Positions 19,796 to 30,133 are shown, counted from the first letter of the stretch. The stretch is DNA of 64,000 bases from Paracoccaceae bacterium (GCA_027492585.1 JAPUEK010000090.1:1-64000), one strand, 5' to 3'. The notes: generated from the letters alone by a model not told the origin. Made by a program: numbers and translations.

Positions 19796-20187
19796 TCGGT
19801 ATCGTGATCGTGGCACATGGCGGTCTGGCGCGCGAGTATCTCTCGGCGGTGGAGCATGTCGTCGGCCCCCAGCCCGCAATGCGTGCCATTGCCATCGAAG
19901 ATGACCACAACCGCGCCGCCAAGCAGGCCGAAATCTGCGCGGCGGCGGATGCGGTCGATCTCGGCAGCGGGGTCGTGGTGGTGACCGACATGTTCGGCGG
20001 CTCCCCGTCCAATCTCTCGCTGATGGCCTGTGCGGGCGCAGAGCGGCGCATTGTCTATGGCGCGAACCTACCGATGCTGATCAAACTGGCCAAATCGCGG
20101 GACCTCCCGGTGGCCGAGGCCGTCTCCGCCGCTCTGGAGGCGGGACGGAAGTACATCAACAGTCTCGACCTCGGGGGAGGCGCCTGA
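19792..20187 (+). CDS. PTS system EIIA component, mannose/fructose-type
   Basis: The 131-residue protein begins [12 protein letters not shown], with phosphorylatable His9, and contains [13 protein letters not shown], a fold mark of the EIIA-Man family. No EIIB, EIIC or EIID genes are near, so it probably acts in regulation rather than sugar uptake, receiving phosphate from HPr. The start appears to be TTG at 19792, overlapping the rapZ stop; no other start fits the conserved N-terminus. Confidence 0.88.
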   Translation: MIGIVIVAHGGLAREYLSAVEHVVGPQPAMRAIAIEDDHNRAAKQAEICAAADAVDLGSGVVVVTDMFGGSPSNLSLMACAGAERRIVYGANLPMLIKLAKSRDLPVAEAVSAALEAGRKYINSLDLGGGA

Positions 20188-20190
20188 TCC

Positions 20191-20460
20191 ATGACCCAAC
20201 GGAGCCTGCGGATCGTCAATGAAAAGGGTCTCCATGCCCGCGCCTCCGCCAAATTCGTGGAGACGGTGGAGGGCTTCGATGCCTCGGTGGAGGTTTCCAA
20301 GGATGGCATGGATGTTTCCGGCGATTCGATCATGGGGCTTTTGATGTTGGCAGCCTCTCGGGGAACCACTATTGAGATCAGAACCAGCGGCAATCAGGCA
20401 GAAGCTCTTGCCGACGCCCTGGAGGCTCTGGTGGCGAACCGTTTTGGCGAAGACCACTGA
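20191..20460 (+). CDS. ptsH: Phosphocarrier protein HPr
   Basis: The 89-residue protein has His15 in KGLHARASAKFVE, the site phosphorylated by enzyme I, and Ser46 in SGDSIMGLLMLAAS, the site phosphorylated by HprK. Both being present supports a complete two-input HPr. It follows the EIIA gene by 3 bases, and with hprK, rapZ and chvG/chvI forms one continuous cluster linking carbon/nitrogen state with a two-component system. Confidence 0.94.
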   Translation: MTQRSLRIVNEKGLHARASAKFVETVEGFDASVEVSKDGMDVSGDSIMGLLMLAASRGTTIEIRTSGNQAEALADALEALVANRFGEDH

Positions 20461-20490
20461 AGCGCGACTGACGAGGAAGGCAAAGGCTTC

Positions 20491-21384
20491 GTGACCGACA
20501 CGCCGCATCAAGAAGGCGCCCCCCTGACCGCCGAGGCCGCAGCGCGACCCGACCGCCAGTATGACATGCGCCGGCTCTCCTATGCCGGGACCTTCACAAA
20601 CCCGTTCAAGGCCGGCACGATCCGCGCGATCGAATGGATCACCGCCAAGGTAACGCTGCTGCGCCTGATCCGCAGCTTCGAGAAATCCGGCGCCCCGCAT
20701 GGCGCGCCCTTCTGGCCCAAGGCGATCCGCCACATGGGCATCCGCATCGACACGCCCGATGCGGAGATTGCCCGCATCCCGAAGACCGGCCCGGTGGTCG
20801 TGGTCGCCAACCATCCGAGCGGCCTTGTCGATGGCATGATCATGGCCGAGATGATCAACCGCGTGCGTTCCGATTTCCGCATCCTCACCCGGTCCTTGCT
20901 GACCGGAATCCCCGAGGTCGAGGAATTCATGATCCCCGTCCCCTTCCCGCATGAGGAAAACTCACGCGAACTGGGGCTGGAAATGCGCCGCCTGACCATG
21001 GAGCATCTCGGCCGCGGCGGGGTGATCATCCTCTTCCCGGCGGGCAAGGTCGCCTGTTCGCAGGGCTTCTTCGGCCCGGCTGTGGAAGCGGAATGGAACG
21101 TCTTCACCCACAAGATGATCCAGCGGTCGGGGGCGACGATCCTGCCGATCCATTTCCGGGGCCAGAATTCCCGCGCCTACCAGATCGCCAACAAGCTGTC
21201 GGCCACCCTGCGGCAGGGGCTGCTGCTTTACGAGATCAAGCGCTCGCTTTTCAAACCGCAGCGTCCCTTCATCGGCGAGCCGATCCCTGCCACCGTGCTC
21301 AAGGAGTGGGAGGGCAATCCGCGCGGTTTCCTCGCCTGGCTCAGGGAGCATACCCTGTCCTTGGGCGAAGAGCCGAAGGGCTGA
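20491..21384 (+). CDS. PlsC-type lysophospholipid acyltransferase
   Basis: This 297-residue protein has the acyltransferase motif I in variant form, VVVVANHPSGLVDGMIM (NHxxxxD), then FPAGKVACSQGFFGP in place of the usual FPEG block, and a later proline motif at IGEPIPATVL. It would acylate a lysophospholipid or ornithine-type lipid at the inner membrane face; the exact acceptor cannot be told. Start GTG 20491, with GAGGAAGG about 10 bases upstream. It is 30 bases from ptsH but functionally separate. Confidence 0.78.
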   Translation: MTDTPHQEGAPLTAEAAARPDRQYDMRRLSYAGTFTNPFKAGTIRAIEWITAKVTLLRLIRSFEKSGAPHGAPFWPKAIRHMGIRIDTPDAEIARIPKTGPVVVVANHPSGLVDGMIMAEMINRVRSDFRILTRSLLTGIPEVEEFMIPVPFPHEENSRELGLEMRRLTMEHLGRGGVIILFPAGKVACSQGFFGPAVEAEWNVFTHKMIQRSGATILPIHFRGQNSRAYQIANKLSATLRQGLLLYEIKRSLFKPQRPFIGEPIPATVLKEWEGNPRGFLAWLREHTLSLGEEPKG

Positions 21385-21404
21385 CATCATTCGGCGGATG
21401 CTCA

Positions 21405-21478
21405 GCCCCCCCGTCTGGCGCAAGAGGGGTTTGCCCCCTCCGGGCCTCCCCGCGTGATATTCTCAGACAGAAAATGAA
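21405..21478. repeat. Degenerate GC-rich intergenic element
   Basis: The spacer between two convergent genes carries CCCCCCGTCTGG, GGGGTTTGCCCCCTCC (short hairpin GGGG/CCCC) and then CCGCGTGATATTCTC, which resembles the GCGGGGATATTT tail of the repeats at 9,013 and 13,989. It probably belongs to the same family but is more diverged. Confidence 0.4.
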
Positions 21479-21567
21479 GCGAGGGGCGCCGTTCAGGGGC
21501 GATGCCTGCGACCAGACGTTCTTCGGTCGGACAGCGCGCGCCCCTGCGGGTAGGGTTGGGGCGGGAA

Positions 21568-22443
21568 CTACCGCGTCGGAACCGGCACATCCCCGCGGTA
21601 ATCGTAGAAGCCCCGCTGGGTCTTGCGCCCGAGCCAGCCGGCCTCGACATATTTCGTCAGCAGCGGGCAGGGCCGGTATTTCGTATCCGCCAGCCCCTCA
21701 TGCAGCACGTTCATGATGGCAAGGCAGGTGTCCAGCCCGATGAAATCCGCCAGCTCCAGCGGCCCCATCGGGTGATTGGCGCCAAGCTTCAGCGATTCGT
21801 CGATGCTTTTCACCGAGCCCACGCCCTCATACAGCGTATAGACCGCCTCGTTGATCATCGGCATCAGGATGCGGTTCACGATAAAGGCCGGGAAATCCTC
21901 GGCACTCGCGGCCGTCTTGCCGAGCTTGCCGACCACGGCCAGCAGCGTGTCATAGGTCGGGGCATCGGTGGCGATCCCGCGGATCAGCTCCACAAGCTGC
22001 ATCACCGGCACCGGGTTCATGAAGTGGAAACCCATGAACTTTTCCGGCCGGTCCGTGCGGCTCGCCAGCCGGGTGATGGAGATGGAGGAGGTGTTCGAGG
22101 TCAGGATCGTATGCGGCGCCAGATGCGGCAGCAGATCGTCGAAGATCTTCTGCTTCACCGGCTCACGCTCGGTCGCCGCCTCGATGATCAGGTCGAGCGG
22201 GCCGAGATCGGCCAGCGTCATCGTCGTGCGGATGCGCGCCATGGCCGCGGCCTTGTCCTCGGCAGAGACCTTCCCGCGCGCGACCTGACGTTCCAGATTG
22301 CGGTCGATCAGCGCCACGGCCTTGTCGAGCCCCTCGCGGCTGATGTCGTTCAGAAGCACATCATAGCCTGCGAGCGCAAAGACATGGGCGATCCCGTTGC
22401 CCATCTGCCCCGCGCCCACGATCCCCACCGACCGGATATCCAT
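21568..22443 (-). CDS. 3-hydroxybutyryl-CoA dehydrogenase
   Basis: The enzyme interconverts acetoacetyl-CoA and 3-hydroxybutyryl-CoA with NAD(P). The 291-residue protein has the Rossmann motif VGAGQMGNGIAHV (G10xGxxG15), SNTSSISITRLAS, and the catalytic-His motif GFHFMNPVPVMQLVEL, followed by KTAASAEDFPAFIVNRIL and a closing GRKTQRGFYDY. Length and motifs are those of the single-domain family (Hbd/PaaH). ATG 22443 is at the conserved MDIRSVGIVG start. It may serve polyhydroxybutyrate or ethylmalonyl-CoA pathway flux, given mcd and etfAB nearby. Confidence 0.92.
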   Translation of the reverse strand: MDIRSVGIVGAGQMGNGIAHVFALAGYDVLLNDISREGLDKAVALIDRNLERQVARGKVSAEDKAAAMARIRTTMTLADLGPLDLIIEAATEREPVKQKIFDDLLPHLAPHTILTSNTSSISITRLASRTDRPEKFMGFHFMNPVPVMQLVELIRGIATDAPTYDTLLAVVGKLGKTAASAEDFPAFIVNRILMPMINEAVYTLYEGVGSVKSIDESLKLGANHPMGPLELADFIGLDTCLAIMNVLHEGLADTKYRPCPLLTKYVEAGWLGRKTQRGFYDYRGDVPVPTR

Positions 22444-22603
22444 GCCCGCACTCCTTTTTCTTCCGAGGCACCATAGGCAACCAATCCGGCACGGGCAAGG
22501 CTGCGGGGGATGCGGCGAATTTGTCCCAATTGCCCGGTTTAGCCTTTTGGAAAGGGGAATCAGCCAATCTCGGAGCCGGGTGTGAGACGTTTGGGTGGGT
22601 GTG

Positions 22604-23425
22604 ATGGTCTATGCTTTTCCGGGCGCGGGGGCGCTCGACTATTTTCCGTGCCAATATGGCACGTCGCGGCTGCTGTTCCGGGGGCCGCGGCGCAACATCG
22701 ACAGGGCCTATATTGCCTGCCTCGGCGGGACGGAAACCTATGGGAAATATGTGCCGACGCCGTTTCCGGTCCTGCTGGAAGAGGCGATGGATCTGCCGGT
22801 CGTCAATCTCGGATGCGTCAACGCTGGGGCGGATGTCTATCTGAACGAAGCGCCGGTGGCGGATCTTGCCTCCCGCGCACAGGCGGTGATCTTGCAGATC
22901 ACCGGGGCGCAGAACCTGAGCAACCGCTATTACACCGTGCATCCGCGCCGCAATGATCGGTTTCTCGGGGCCACGCCACTGTTGCGGTCGCTGTTCCGGG
23001 AGGTGGATTTCACCGAGTTCCACTTCACCCGGCATCTGCTGACCAGCCTCGCCGGTCGGTCCCCGGATCGGTTCGAGGTGCTGGCGGAGGAATTGCGCGC
23101 CGCCTGGGTCACGCGGATGAAGATCTTGCTGTCCCGGCTCCACTGTCCGGTCGTGCTGCTCTGGCTGGGGGAAGGGGCGCCGCCTGCGCCGGGCAGCCGG
23201 CTGCGGACAAGCCACGATCCCATGCTGGTCGATGCGGAGATGCTGGCGGCGATCCGGCCCGAAGCGGCGGCTCTGGTCGAAGTGGCGGTCCCGGCGCAGA
23301 GCCGCACCGCCGAAGGCATGGTCTTCGGTCCGATGGAGACCCCTGCCGCAGCGGGCCTGCCCGGACCTGCGGCGCATCTGCGGATCGCCGAAGCGCTCGC
23401 AACGGCGCTGCAGCCCTATCTCTGA
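22604..23425 (+). CDS. DUF6473 family protein
   Basis: The 273-residue protein begins MVYAFPGAGALDYFPCQYG and contains LGGTETYGKYVPTPFP and GCVNAGADVYL, features of a Rhodobacterales-rich family listed as DUF6473. GGTETYG and the later NAGAD resemble SGNH-hydrolase-like blocks, but a catalytic set is not clear. GTG 22601 and ATG 22604 are adjacent possible starts. Function unknown. Confidence 0.75.
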   Translation: MVYAFPGAGALDYFPCQYGTSRLLFRGPRRNIDRAYIACLGGTETYGKYVPTPFPVLLEEAMDLPVVNLGCVNAGADVYLNEAPVADLASRAQAVILQITGAQNLSNRYYTVHPRRNDRFLGATPLLRSLFREVDFTEFHFTRHLLTSLAGRSPDRFEVLAEELRAAWVTRMKILLSRLHCPVVLLWLGEGAPPAPGSRLRTSHDPMLVDAEMLAAIRPEAAALVEVAVPAQSRTAEGMVFGPMETPAAAGLPGPAAHLRIAEALATALQPYL

Positions 23426-23433
23426 AACGAAAA

Positions 23434-23453
23434 GGGCGCCCCGCGGGGCGCCC
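23434..23453. terminator. Bidirectional terminator between DUF6473 gene and etfA
   Basis: A perfect 20-base palindrome with half-site GGGCGCCCCG lies between convergent stops. It is preceded by GAAA on the plus strand and followed by ATAGGA, so the stem is strong but no long T-run follows on either strand. Confidence 0.6.
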
Positions 23454-23480
23454 CATAGGATGGGCAATCTGCCCCTTCCC

Positions 23481-24407
23481 TCAAAGCTTGCCGATCAGTT
23501 CCGGCACCACGGTGAAGAGATCGCCCACCAGACCGTAATCGGCGACCTGGAAGATCGGCGCCTCTTCGTCCTTGTTGATGGCGACGATCACCTTGCTGTC
23601 CTTCATCCCGGCGAGATGCTGGATCGCCCCGGAAATCCCGACCGCCACATAAAGGTTCGGCGCCACGACCTTGCCGGTCTGGCCGACCTGCCAGTCGTTC
23701 GGCGCATAGCCCGAATCGACCGCCGCCCGCGAAGCACCCACCGCCGCGCCGAGCTTGTCGGCAAGCTGCTCGATCAGATCGAAGCTTTCCTTGGAGCCGA
23801 CGCCCCGGCCGCCCGAGACCACGATCCCGGCAGAGGTCAGTTCCGGCCGGTCGCTGGTCGCCACGCGGTCCTCGACCCAGGCCGAAAGCCCGGCCTCGCC
23901 CGGCCCGCCGATCTTCTCGACCGCAGCCGAGCCGCCGGCGCCGACAGCGGTGAAGCTCGCGGTCCGCACGGTGAAGACCTTTTTCGCATCCGAAGATTTC
24001 ACCGTCTGGATGGCGTTGCCCGCATAGATCGGGCGCTCGAACGTGTCGGCATCGACGACGCCGGTGACATCCGACAGCACCATCACGTCGAGAAGGGCCG
24101 CAACCCGCGGCAGCACGTTCTTGTTGAAGGCGGTCGCCGCGCCGGCGATGTGGCTGTAGCCGCCCGCCAGACCCGCAACCAGAGCCGCAGTCGACTCGCC
24201 CATGCCGTGGCAATAGGCGTGATCCTCGGCGAACAGCACCTTCGACACGCCGGCCAGCGTCGCCGCCTCGGCAGCCGCCGCATCGCCGCCGGTGCCGGCC
24301 ACCAGCACATGCACTTCGCCGAGCGGGGCGACGGCGGCCAGGGTCTTGGCAACCGAATCCGTGGCGAGCTGCCCCTCGTTCACATCCGCAATCAGGAGAA
24401 CGGCCAT
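23481..24407 (-). CDS. etfA: Electron transfer flavoprotein subunit alpha
   Basis: ETF takes electrons from acyl-CoA dehydrogenases and passes them to ETF:quinone oxidoreductase. The 308-residue alpha subunit has the C-terminal FAD-binding block with [21 protein letters not shown] and [23 protein letters not shown]. The start overlaps the etfB stop. It is the natural electron acceptor for the methylsuccinyl-CoA dehydrogenase encoded upstream. Confidence 0.96.
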   Translation of the reverse strand: MAVLLIADVNEGQLATDSVAKTLAAVAPLGEVHVLVAGTGGDAAAAEAATLAGVSKVLFAEDHAYCHGMGESTAALVAGLAGGYSHIAGAATAFNKNVLPRVAALLDVMVLSDVTGVVDADTFERPIYAGNAIQTVKSSDAKKVFTVRTASFTAVGAGGSAAVEKIGGPGEAGLSAWVEDRVATSDRPELTSAGIVVSGGRGVGSKESFDLIEQLADKLGAAVGASRAAVDSGYAPNDWQVGQTGKVVAPNLYVAVGISGAIQHLAGMKDSKVIVAINKDEEAPIFQVADYGLVGDLFTVVPELIGKL

Positions 24408-25168
24408 CAGATCACCCCCGCTTCGTCTTTGAGTTTCGCAATCAGCTCATCGACCGAGCCGACCTTCACGCCCGCCTTGCGGCCCGCCGGTTCCACGGTC
24501 TTCACCACGGCCAGGCGCGGCGTCACATCCACCCCGTAATCGGCGGGGGTCTTGGCGGCCAGCGGCTTGGCCTTGGCCTTCATGATGTTCGGCAGCGAGG
24601 CATAGCGCGGCTCGTTCAGACGCAGATCGACGGTCACGATCGTCGGCATGGCCACCGAGATGACCTGCAGCCCGCCATCGACTTCGCGGGTGACGACGGC
24701 CTTGTCGCCCTCGATCTTCAGCTCCGACACGAAGGTCGCCTGCGACCAGCCGAGCAGCGCCGAGAGCATCTGCCCGGTGGCGTTCATGTCATTGTCGATC
24801 GCCTGCTTGCCGGCGAGGACGAGGCCGGGGGCTTCTTCCTTCACCACGGCCGCCAACAGCTTGGCAACGGCCAGCGGCTCGATATCGGTCTGCACATCGG
24901 CGGTGGCTTCGATCAGGATCGCGCGGTCCGCACCCATGGCCAGAGCGGTCCGCAGGGTTTCCTGCGCCTGCTTGACACCGATGGAGACGACGACGACCTC
25001 GGTCGCAACGCCTTTTTCCTTCAGGCGGATCGCCTCTTCGACGGCGATCTCGTCAAACGGGTTCATCGACATCTTCACATTCGCAAGATCGACACCGCTT
25101 CCGTCCGCTTTCACGCGAACCTTCACGTTGTAGTCGATCACGCGCTTCACAGGCACCAAAACCTTCAT
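24407..25168 (-). CDS. etfB: Electron transfer flavoprotein subunit beta
   Basis: The 253-residue protein begins [20 protein letters not shown] and has [28 protein letters not shown] and [18 protein letters not shown], the AMP-binding beta-subunit marks. ATG 25168 is at the conserved start; a 13-residue in-frame extension is not used. It is the first gene of the etfB-etfA pair. Confidence 0.96.
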   Translation of the reverse strand: MKVLVPVKRVIDYNVKVRVKADGSGVDLANVKMSMNPFDEIAVEEAIRLKEKGVATEVVVVSIGVKQAQETLRTALAMGADRAILIEATADVQTDIEPLAVAKLLAAVVKEEAPGLVLAGKQAIDNDMNATGQMLSALLGWSQATFVSELKIEGDKAVVTREVDGGLQVISVAMPTIVTVDLRLNEPRYASLPNIMKAKAKPLAAKTPADYGVDVTPRLAVVKTVEPAGRKAGVKVGSVDELIAKLKDEAGVI

Positions 25169-25288
25169 CGGCAAATCTCCCATGCGCGGCCCGAAGGCCA
25201 GACCCAAGCTCTCAGCCGGGTAACTACCCTGTCAGGACGGCTTGTAACAGAGCAAATGCGACAGAGAAAACGGCCCGGACGTCGCGTT

Positions 25289-25867
25289 TCACGTCTCGCG
25301 AGTCAGGCCCGGCACCCAGAGGACATCGGATGTACCATCGTCATTGGCGATGCGGCCGGCGACAAAGAACCAGTCCGACAAGCGGTTGAGGTACTTGACC
25401 GCTGCCGGGTTCACCGATTCCAGCCCGGCGAGTTCCACGGTCAGCCGCTCCGCCCGCCGGCAGACCGTGCGGCAGAGGTGGAGCTGCGCCGCAAGCGCCG
25501 ATCCCCCCGGCAGGATGAAGCTGCGGAGCGGGGTGAGCCGCGCGTTCATCGCGTCGATCTCGCGTTCCAGCCGCAGCACCTGCGCCTCGATCATCCGCAG
25601 CGGGGTGTAGGGCAGCTCCGCGTCCTTCTCCATGTCCGGGGTGCAGAGGTCGGCCCCCAGATCGAAGAGGTCGTTGGAGATCCGCGCCAGCGCCAGATCC
25701 ATCTCCCCCGCCGCATGAAGCCGGGCCAGCCCCACGGTGGCATTGGTTTCATCCACCGTCCCATAGGCAGAGACACGGGCGGAGTTCTTGGCCACCCGCA
25801 CCCCGTTGCCGAGTGCCGTCTGCCCCGCATCGCCGGTTTTCGTGTAGATCTTCGACAGGACGACCAT
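25289..25867 (-). CDS. PduO-type cob(I)alamin adenosyltransferase
   Basis: The enzyme makes adenosylcobalamin from cob(I)alamin and ATP. The 192-residue protein has the ATP-binding N-terminus KIYTKTGDAGQTALGNG, YGTVDETNA, and the C-terminal helix block FILPGGSALAAQLHLCRTVCRRAER and YLNRLSDWFFV, all characteristic of the PduO/MMAB family. Its product would serve methylmalonyl-CoA and ethylmalonyl-CoA mutases, in line with the mcd gene. It is followed after 3 bases (on its upstream side) by a HIG1-like gene. Confidence 0.92.
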   Translation of the reverse strand: MVVLSKIYTKTGDAGQTALGNGVRVAKNSARVSAYGTVDETNATVGLARLHAAGEMDLALARISNDLFDLGADLCTPDMEKDAELPYTPLRMIEAQVLRLEREIDAMNARLTPLRSFILPGGSALAAQLHLCRTVCRRAERLTVELAGLESVNPAAVKYLNRLSDWFFVAGRIANDDGTSDVLWVPGLTRET

Positions 25868-25870
25868 GGC

Positions 25871-26080
25871 TCAACTCCCCGATTTCGAGCGAAGCCAGGC
25901 CACGCCGACGATGATGATGACCGCCACCGCCTGCGCGATGATCCGGTAGCGCATGATCCGGTTGGCGTGCTTGCGGTTGAACTCCCCGCCCCTCGCAAAG
26001 CTGCCGATTCCGAACATCAGGATGATGAGCACGACCAGCGTGGAGACGCTGACCAGCAGGAACATGGGGTCGTGGATCAT
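25871..26080 (-). CDS. Twin-transmembrane HIG1-domain small protein
   Basis: The 69-residue protein has two transmembrane helices (about residues 7-25 and 46-63) joined by the basic loop FARGGEFNRKHANRIMRYRII, the QRRQ-like region of HIG1 domains. HIG1 proteins in mitochondria and some alphaproteobacteria associate with cytochrome c oxidase. ATG 26080 was chosen because the hydrophobic start MIHDPMFLLVSV follows an AGGAGAGCGCC stretch. Probably cotranscribed with the adenosyltransferase gene. Confidence 0.75.
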   Translation of the reverse strand: MIHDPMFLLVSVSTLVVLIILMFGIGSFARGGEFNRKHANRIMRYRIIAQAVAVIIIVGVAWLRSKSGS

Positions 26081-26161
26081 GGCGCTCTCCTCGGGCTTGG
26101 CCCTGATGTAGCGCGGATGGCGGCAAAAGCGAAGCCCGCGCGGCAATACGCCTCCCCGGCT

Positions 26162-26632
26162 TCAGGCCCGGTGATAGGGGCCGCCGCCCAGAATCGTCGC
26201 CGCGCGATAAAGCTGTTCGGCCAGCATCACCCGCACCAGCACATGCGGCCAGACCATCCGCCCGAAGGACAGCGCGAATTCCGCGCGGTCACGGAGCGCG
26301 GGGTCGATTCCGTCCGCGCCCCCGATCACGAAAGCCACATCCTGCCGTCCGCCATCGCGCCAGCGGGCGAGCTGGGCAGCGAATTCGGGGCTGGAAAGGA
26401 CCTTGCCGCGCTCATCCAGCACCGCCAGAAGCGCGCCCTGCGGCACGGCGCGGGCCAGAAGCTCCGCCTCGGCCGCCATGCCGCCGCCGCGCTTGTCCTC
26501 GACCTCATGCTCGCTGAGCGGCCCGAGGCCGAGCGGTCGGCCGGTCCGGTCGAACCGTTGGGCGTAATCGTCGATCAGCGCGCGCTCCGGCCCGGACCGC
26601 AGCCGGCCCACGGCACAGAGATGCAGCCGCAT
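26162..26632 (-). CDS. rlmH: 23S rRNA (pseudouridine-1915-N3)-methyltransferase
   Basis: RlmH is a SPOUT methyltransferase that modifies helix 69 of 23S rRNA. The 156-residue protein has the trefoil-knot block AFVIGGADGIDPALRDRAE and the C-terminal HVLVRVMLAEQLYRAATILGGGPYHR. ATG 26632 starts MRLHLCAVGRL and shares a base with the rsfS stop (TGATG), showing coupling to rsfS, its usual partner. Confidence 0.95.
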   Translation of the reverse strand: MRLHLCAVGRLRSGPERALIDDYAQRFDRTGRPLGLGPLSEHEVEDKRGGGMAAEAELLARAVPQGALLAVLDERGKVLSSPEFAAQLARWRDGGRQDVAFVIGGADGIDPALRDRAEFALSFGRMVWPHVLVRVMLAEQLYRAATILGGGPYHRA

Positions 26633-26997
26633 CAGACTTGTGCGGCGCGGGTGCTGCCCGCCGGAAGCCACATCTTTTCAAGCTGGTAGAAGTCGCGGAC
26701 TTCGGGGCGGAAGACATGGACGATCACATCGCCGCTGTCGATCAGCACCCAGTCGCCGGTTTCCTTGCCTTCCATCTTGGCCGAAATGCGGAATTCCTGC
26801 TTCAGCTTGTCGGCCAGCTTCTCGGAGATCGCCGCGACCTGACGGGTGGACCGGCCGGAGCAGATCACCATGTAATCGGCCACATCGGAACGCCCGCGCA
26901 GGTCGATCTGCACGATATCCTCGGCCTTGTCATCGTCCACCGATGCCAGCACGACCGCCAGAAGCTGTTCGGAAGTGTATTCGGCGGGCGCGCTCAC
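26632..26997 (-). CDS. rsfS: Ribosomal silencing factor RsfS
   Basis: RsfS binds ribosomal protein uL14 and blocks subunit joining when nutrients are low. The 121-residue protein has LASVDDDKAEDIVQIDLRG, SDVADYMVICSGRSTRQVAAI, and GDWVLIDSGDVIVHVF, the family core. The start is uncertain: GTG 26997 gives the usual length. A longer form could use a CTG about 6 bases after GGAGGA (near 27,056), which would be the better ribosome site but needs a rare start codon. Confidence 0.9.
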   Translation of the reverse strand: MSAPAEYTSEQLLAVVLASVDDDKAEDIVQIDLRGRSDVADYMVICSGRSTRQVAAISEKLADKLKQEFRISAKMEGKETGDWVLIDSGDVIVHVFRPEVRDFYQLEKMWLPAGSTRAAQV

Positions 26998-27332
26998 GCG
27001 ATCCGCCCGCGGCCCGACCGGCAAGCCGGTCGCTGGGTCTGAATGAGACAGGACAAGTCCTCCTTGAAACGTGCCGCAGAGGCCCCGGCACCGGGTCTTG
27101 CGTGAGCCTAACACCCGGAAGGCGAAATCTCAACGGCAGGGGCGCGCGCTTATCCGGCCTGCGGCGGCAGCGCAAGCCGAATCGCCCCAGACCCGGCGCG
27201 CCAGGCCGTTCCCGCCGATAATGCCGTGCAAGCCATGCGCCGCGTGCATGGCGCCACGCCCCCGGGAGCCCTTCCGCTTCATGCCGCAGCGCAGCATATT
27301 GGTCAGCAGGGAGGACATTGTAGGAGACGACG
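26998..27332. other. Divergent spacer between rsfS and a small gene
   Basis: This 335-base spacer contains the possible N-terminal extension of rsfS (to about 27,056) and divergent promoters that I cannot define. Frames read through parts of it on both strands but lack ribosome sites and family resemblance. Confidence 0.4.
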
Positions 27333-27548
27333 ATGTTCCTGACGGAAACGCCCCTGCGCGCCCTGCCGCAACCGCGCGGCTTCTCTCTGGCGCCTGTTTT
27401 CACCACTCTGGCCGGCCTGATCGACCGTTTGCCCCGCCCGCTGACCCGCGAGGCACGCGAGCGCGCCTATCTGGAAGACTCCTCCAGCCTCTACGATCTG
27501 GAATGCCGCGAACGCGAGATCGACCGCGGCAAGTTCGCCGGCTACTGA
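27333..27548 (+). CDS. Small DUF3563-like protein
   Basis: This is a 71-residue soluble protein ending AYLEDSSSLYDLECREREIDRGKFAGY. The acidic/basic tail YLEDSSSLYDLECRERE is like small Rhodobacterales proteins related to DUF3563/DUF1127. GGAG lies 8 bases before the ATG. Function unknown; short arginine-rich proteins of this kind are often stress-induced. Confidence 0.6.
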   Translation: MFLTETPLRALPQPRGFSLAPVFTTLAGLIDRLPRPLTREARERAYLEDSSSLYDLECREREIDRGKFAGY

Positions 27549-27607
27549 GCTGCGGCGGGCCGCCCGCCCGCCTCACCAAAGCGTGCCGTCGCCGCCCGGC
27601 GACGGCC

Positions 27608-27636
27608 TTGCCTCATTGGCGTTTCGGGCGTATCTA
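27608..27636 (+). promoter_or_regulatory. Candidate promoter upstream of leuC leader
   Basis: TTGCCT (27,608-27,613) and TATCTA (27,631-27,636) are separated by exactly 17 bases. The expected transcription start, 6-8 bases after the -10 box, falls on the ATG at 27,643. The transcript would therefore be leaderless with respect to the 28-codon frame that begins there. Confidence 0.5.
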
Positions 27637-27642
27637 GCCGGA

Positions 27643-27729
27643 ATGACAAAGTTCCTGAACATCACCGATCATGACCGCCTTCCGTGGCGGTTCTACGGTG
27701 CCGCGCGCGCTGTTCTTGCGCGCGCCTGA
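27643..27729 (+). CDS. Candidate 28-residue leader peptide upstream of leuC
   Basis: The open frame encodes MTKFLNITDHDRLPWRFYGA followed by ARAVLARA. It starts where the promoter predicts transcription to start and ends 54 bases before leuC. An 8-bp hairpin of alternating GC (GCGCGCGC on both arms, 27,703-27,725, 7-base loop) covers its last codons. Leaderless leader peptides with attenuation are known for trp in rhizobia. Against a classic leu attenuator, leucine codons are not clustered (residues 5, 13, 25); the notable cluster is WRFY. It could also be a non-coding 5' leader. Confidence 0.4.
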   Translation: MTKFLNITDHDRLPWRFYGAARAVLARA

Positions 27730-27783
27730 TCAGGCTGCGCCCCCTCCTCGCCATTCACGCCATTCCAGAAGCAAGGAAGAGCC

Positions 27784-29202
<1,419 letters not shown>

Positions 29203-29272
29203 CCCAGCCGTGCCTGCCCCTCGGCCGCAGGGCCGAAGGGGCGTGGCCGGCCCGGAAACCCAAGGAAGACCC

Positions 29273-29878
29273 ATGGACAAGTTCACCACCCTGACCGGCA
29301 TCGCGGCCCCCATGCCGCTGGTCAATATCGACACCGACATGATCATCCCGAAGCAGTTCCTGAAGACCATCAAGCGGTCCGGCCTCGGCAAGAACCTGTT
29401 CGACGAGATGCGCTATACGCAGGACGGCGCCGAGATCCCCGATTTCGTGCTGAACCAGCCCGCCTACCGCCATGCGGAGATCATCGTGGCCGGCGACAAC
29501 TTCGGCTGCGGCTCCTCGCGCGAACACGCGCCCTGGGCGCTGCTTGATTTCGGCATCCGCTGCGTGATTTCCACGAGCTTCGCCGACATCTTCTTCAACA
29601 ACTGCTTCAAGAACGGCATCCTGCCCATCGTCCTGCCGCAAGAACAGGTCGACGTGCTGATGGCCGATGCCCGCAAGGGGGCCAATGCCCGTCAGACCGT
29701 CGATCTGGAGGCCCAGACCGTCACCACCTCCGACGGGCAGGTCTTCCCCTTCACCGTGGACAGCCACCGCAAGCACTGCCTTCTGAACGGTCTCGACGAC
29801 ATCGGCCTGACACTGGAAAAGGTCAGCGCCATCGACACTTTCGAGAAAAAGGCCGGGACTTTGCGCCCTTGGGCCTGA
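29273..29878 (+). CDS. leuD: 3-isopropylmalate dehydratase small subunit
   Basis: The 201-residue protein has [31 protein letters not shown] and [18 protein letters not shown], the swivel-domain marks of LeuD. ATG 29273 follows AAGGAAGACCC; an in-frame extension to 29,210 lacks similarity. A strong terminator follows at 29,902, so leuCD form a transcription unit separate from leuB. Confidence 0.96.
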   Translation: MDKFTTLTGIAAPMPLVNIDTDMIIPKQFLKTIKRSGLGKNLFDEMRYTQDGAEIPDFVLNQPAYRHAEIIVAGDNFGCGSSREHAPWALLDFGIRCVISTSFADIFFNNCFKNGILPIVLPQEQVDVLMADARKGANARQTVDLEAQTVTTSDGQVFPFTVDSHRKHCLLNGLDDIGLTLEKVSAIDTFEKKAGTLRPWA

Positions 29879-29901
29879 GCCTGCCACGACCACCATATCT
29901 G

Positions 29902-29929
29902 GGGCCGCCCTTGGGGCGGCCTTATTTTT
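29902..29929 (+). terminator. Rho-independent terminator of leuCD
   Basis: The stem GGCCGCCC/GGGCGGCC with a 3-base loop is followed by TTATTTTTA. Both stem and T-tract are of textbook quality. It lies 24 bases after the leuD stop. Confidence 0.85.
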
Positions 29930-30133
29930 ACCTCAAGTTTGATGCAAGACGGAGACACATTTCCCGCCAAAACGCCCAAATGGTTGCGTTTTCTTAACCT
30001 TGTCGTTGCGGAGATCGGCGAAAGAAGGCACAAATTGGGCAAGATTGAGGCAATCCGCCATAATGTGCGGGATATAATCGGAACAAGGGCCTGGCATCGT
30101 ATCAGGGCCGACCGGATTAAGGGTAGCAGGGCA

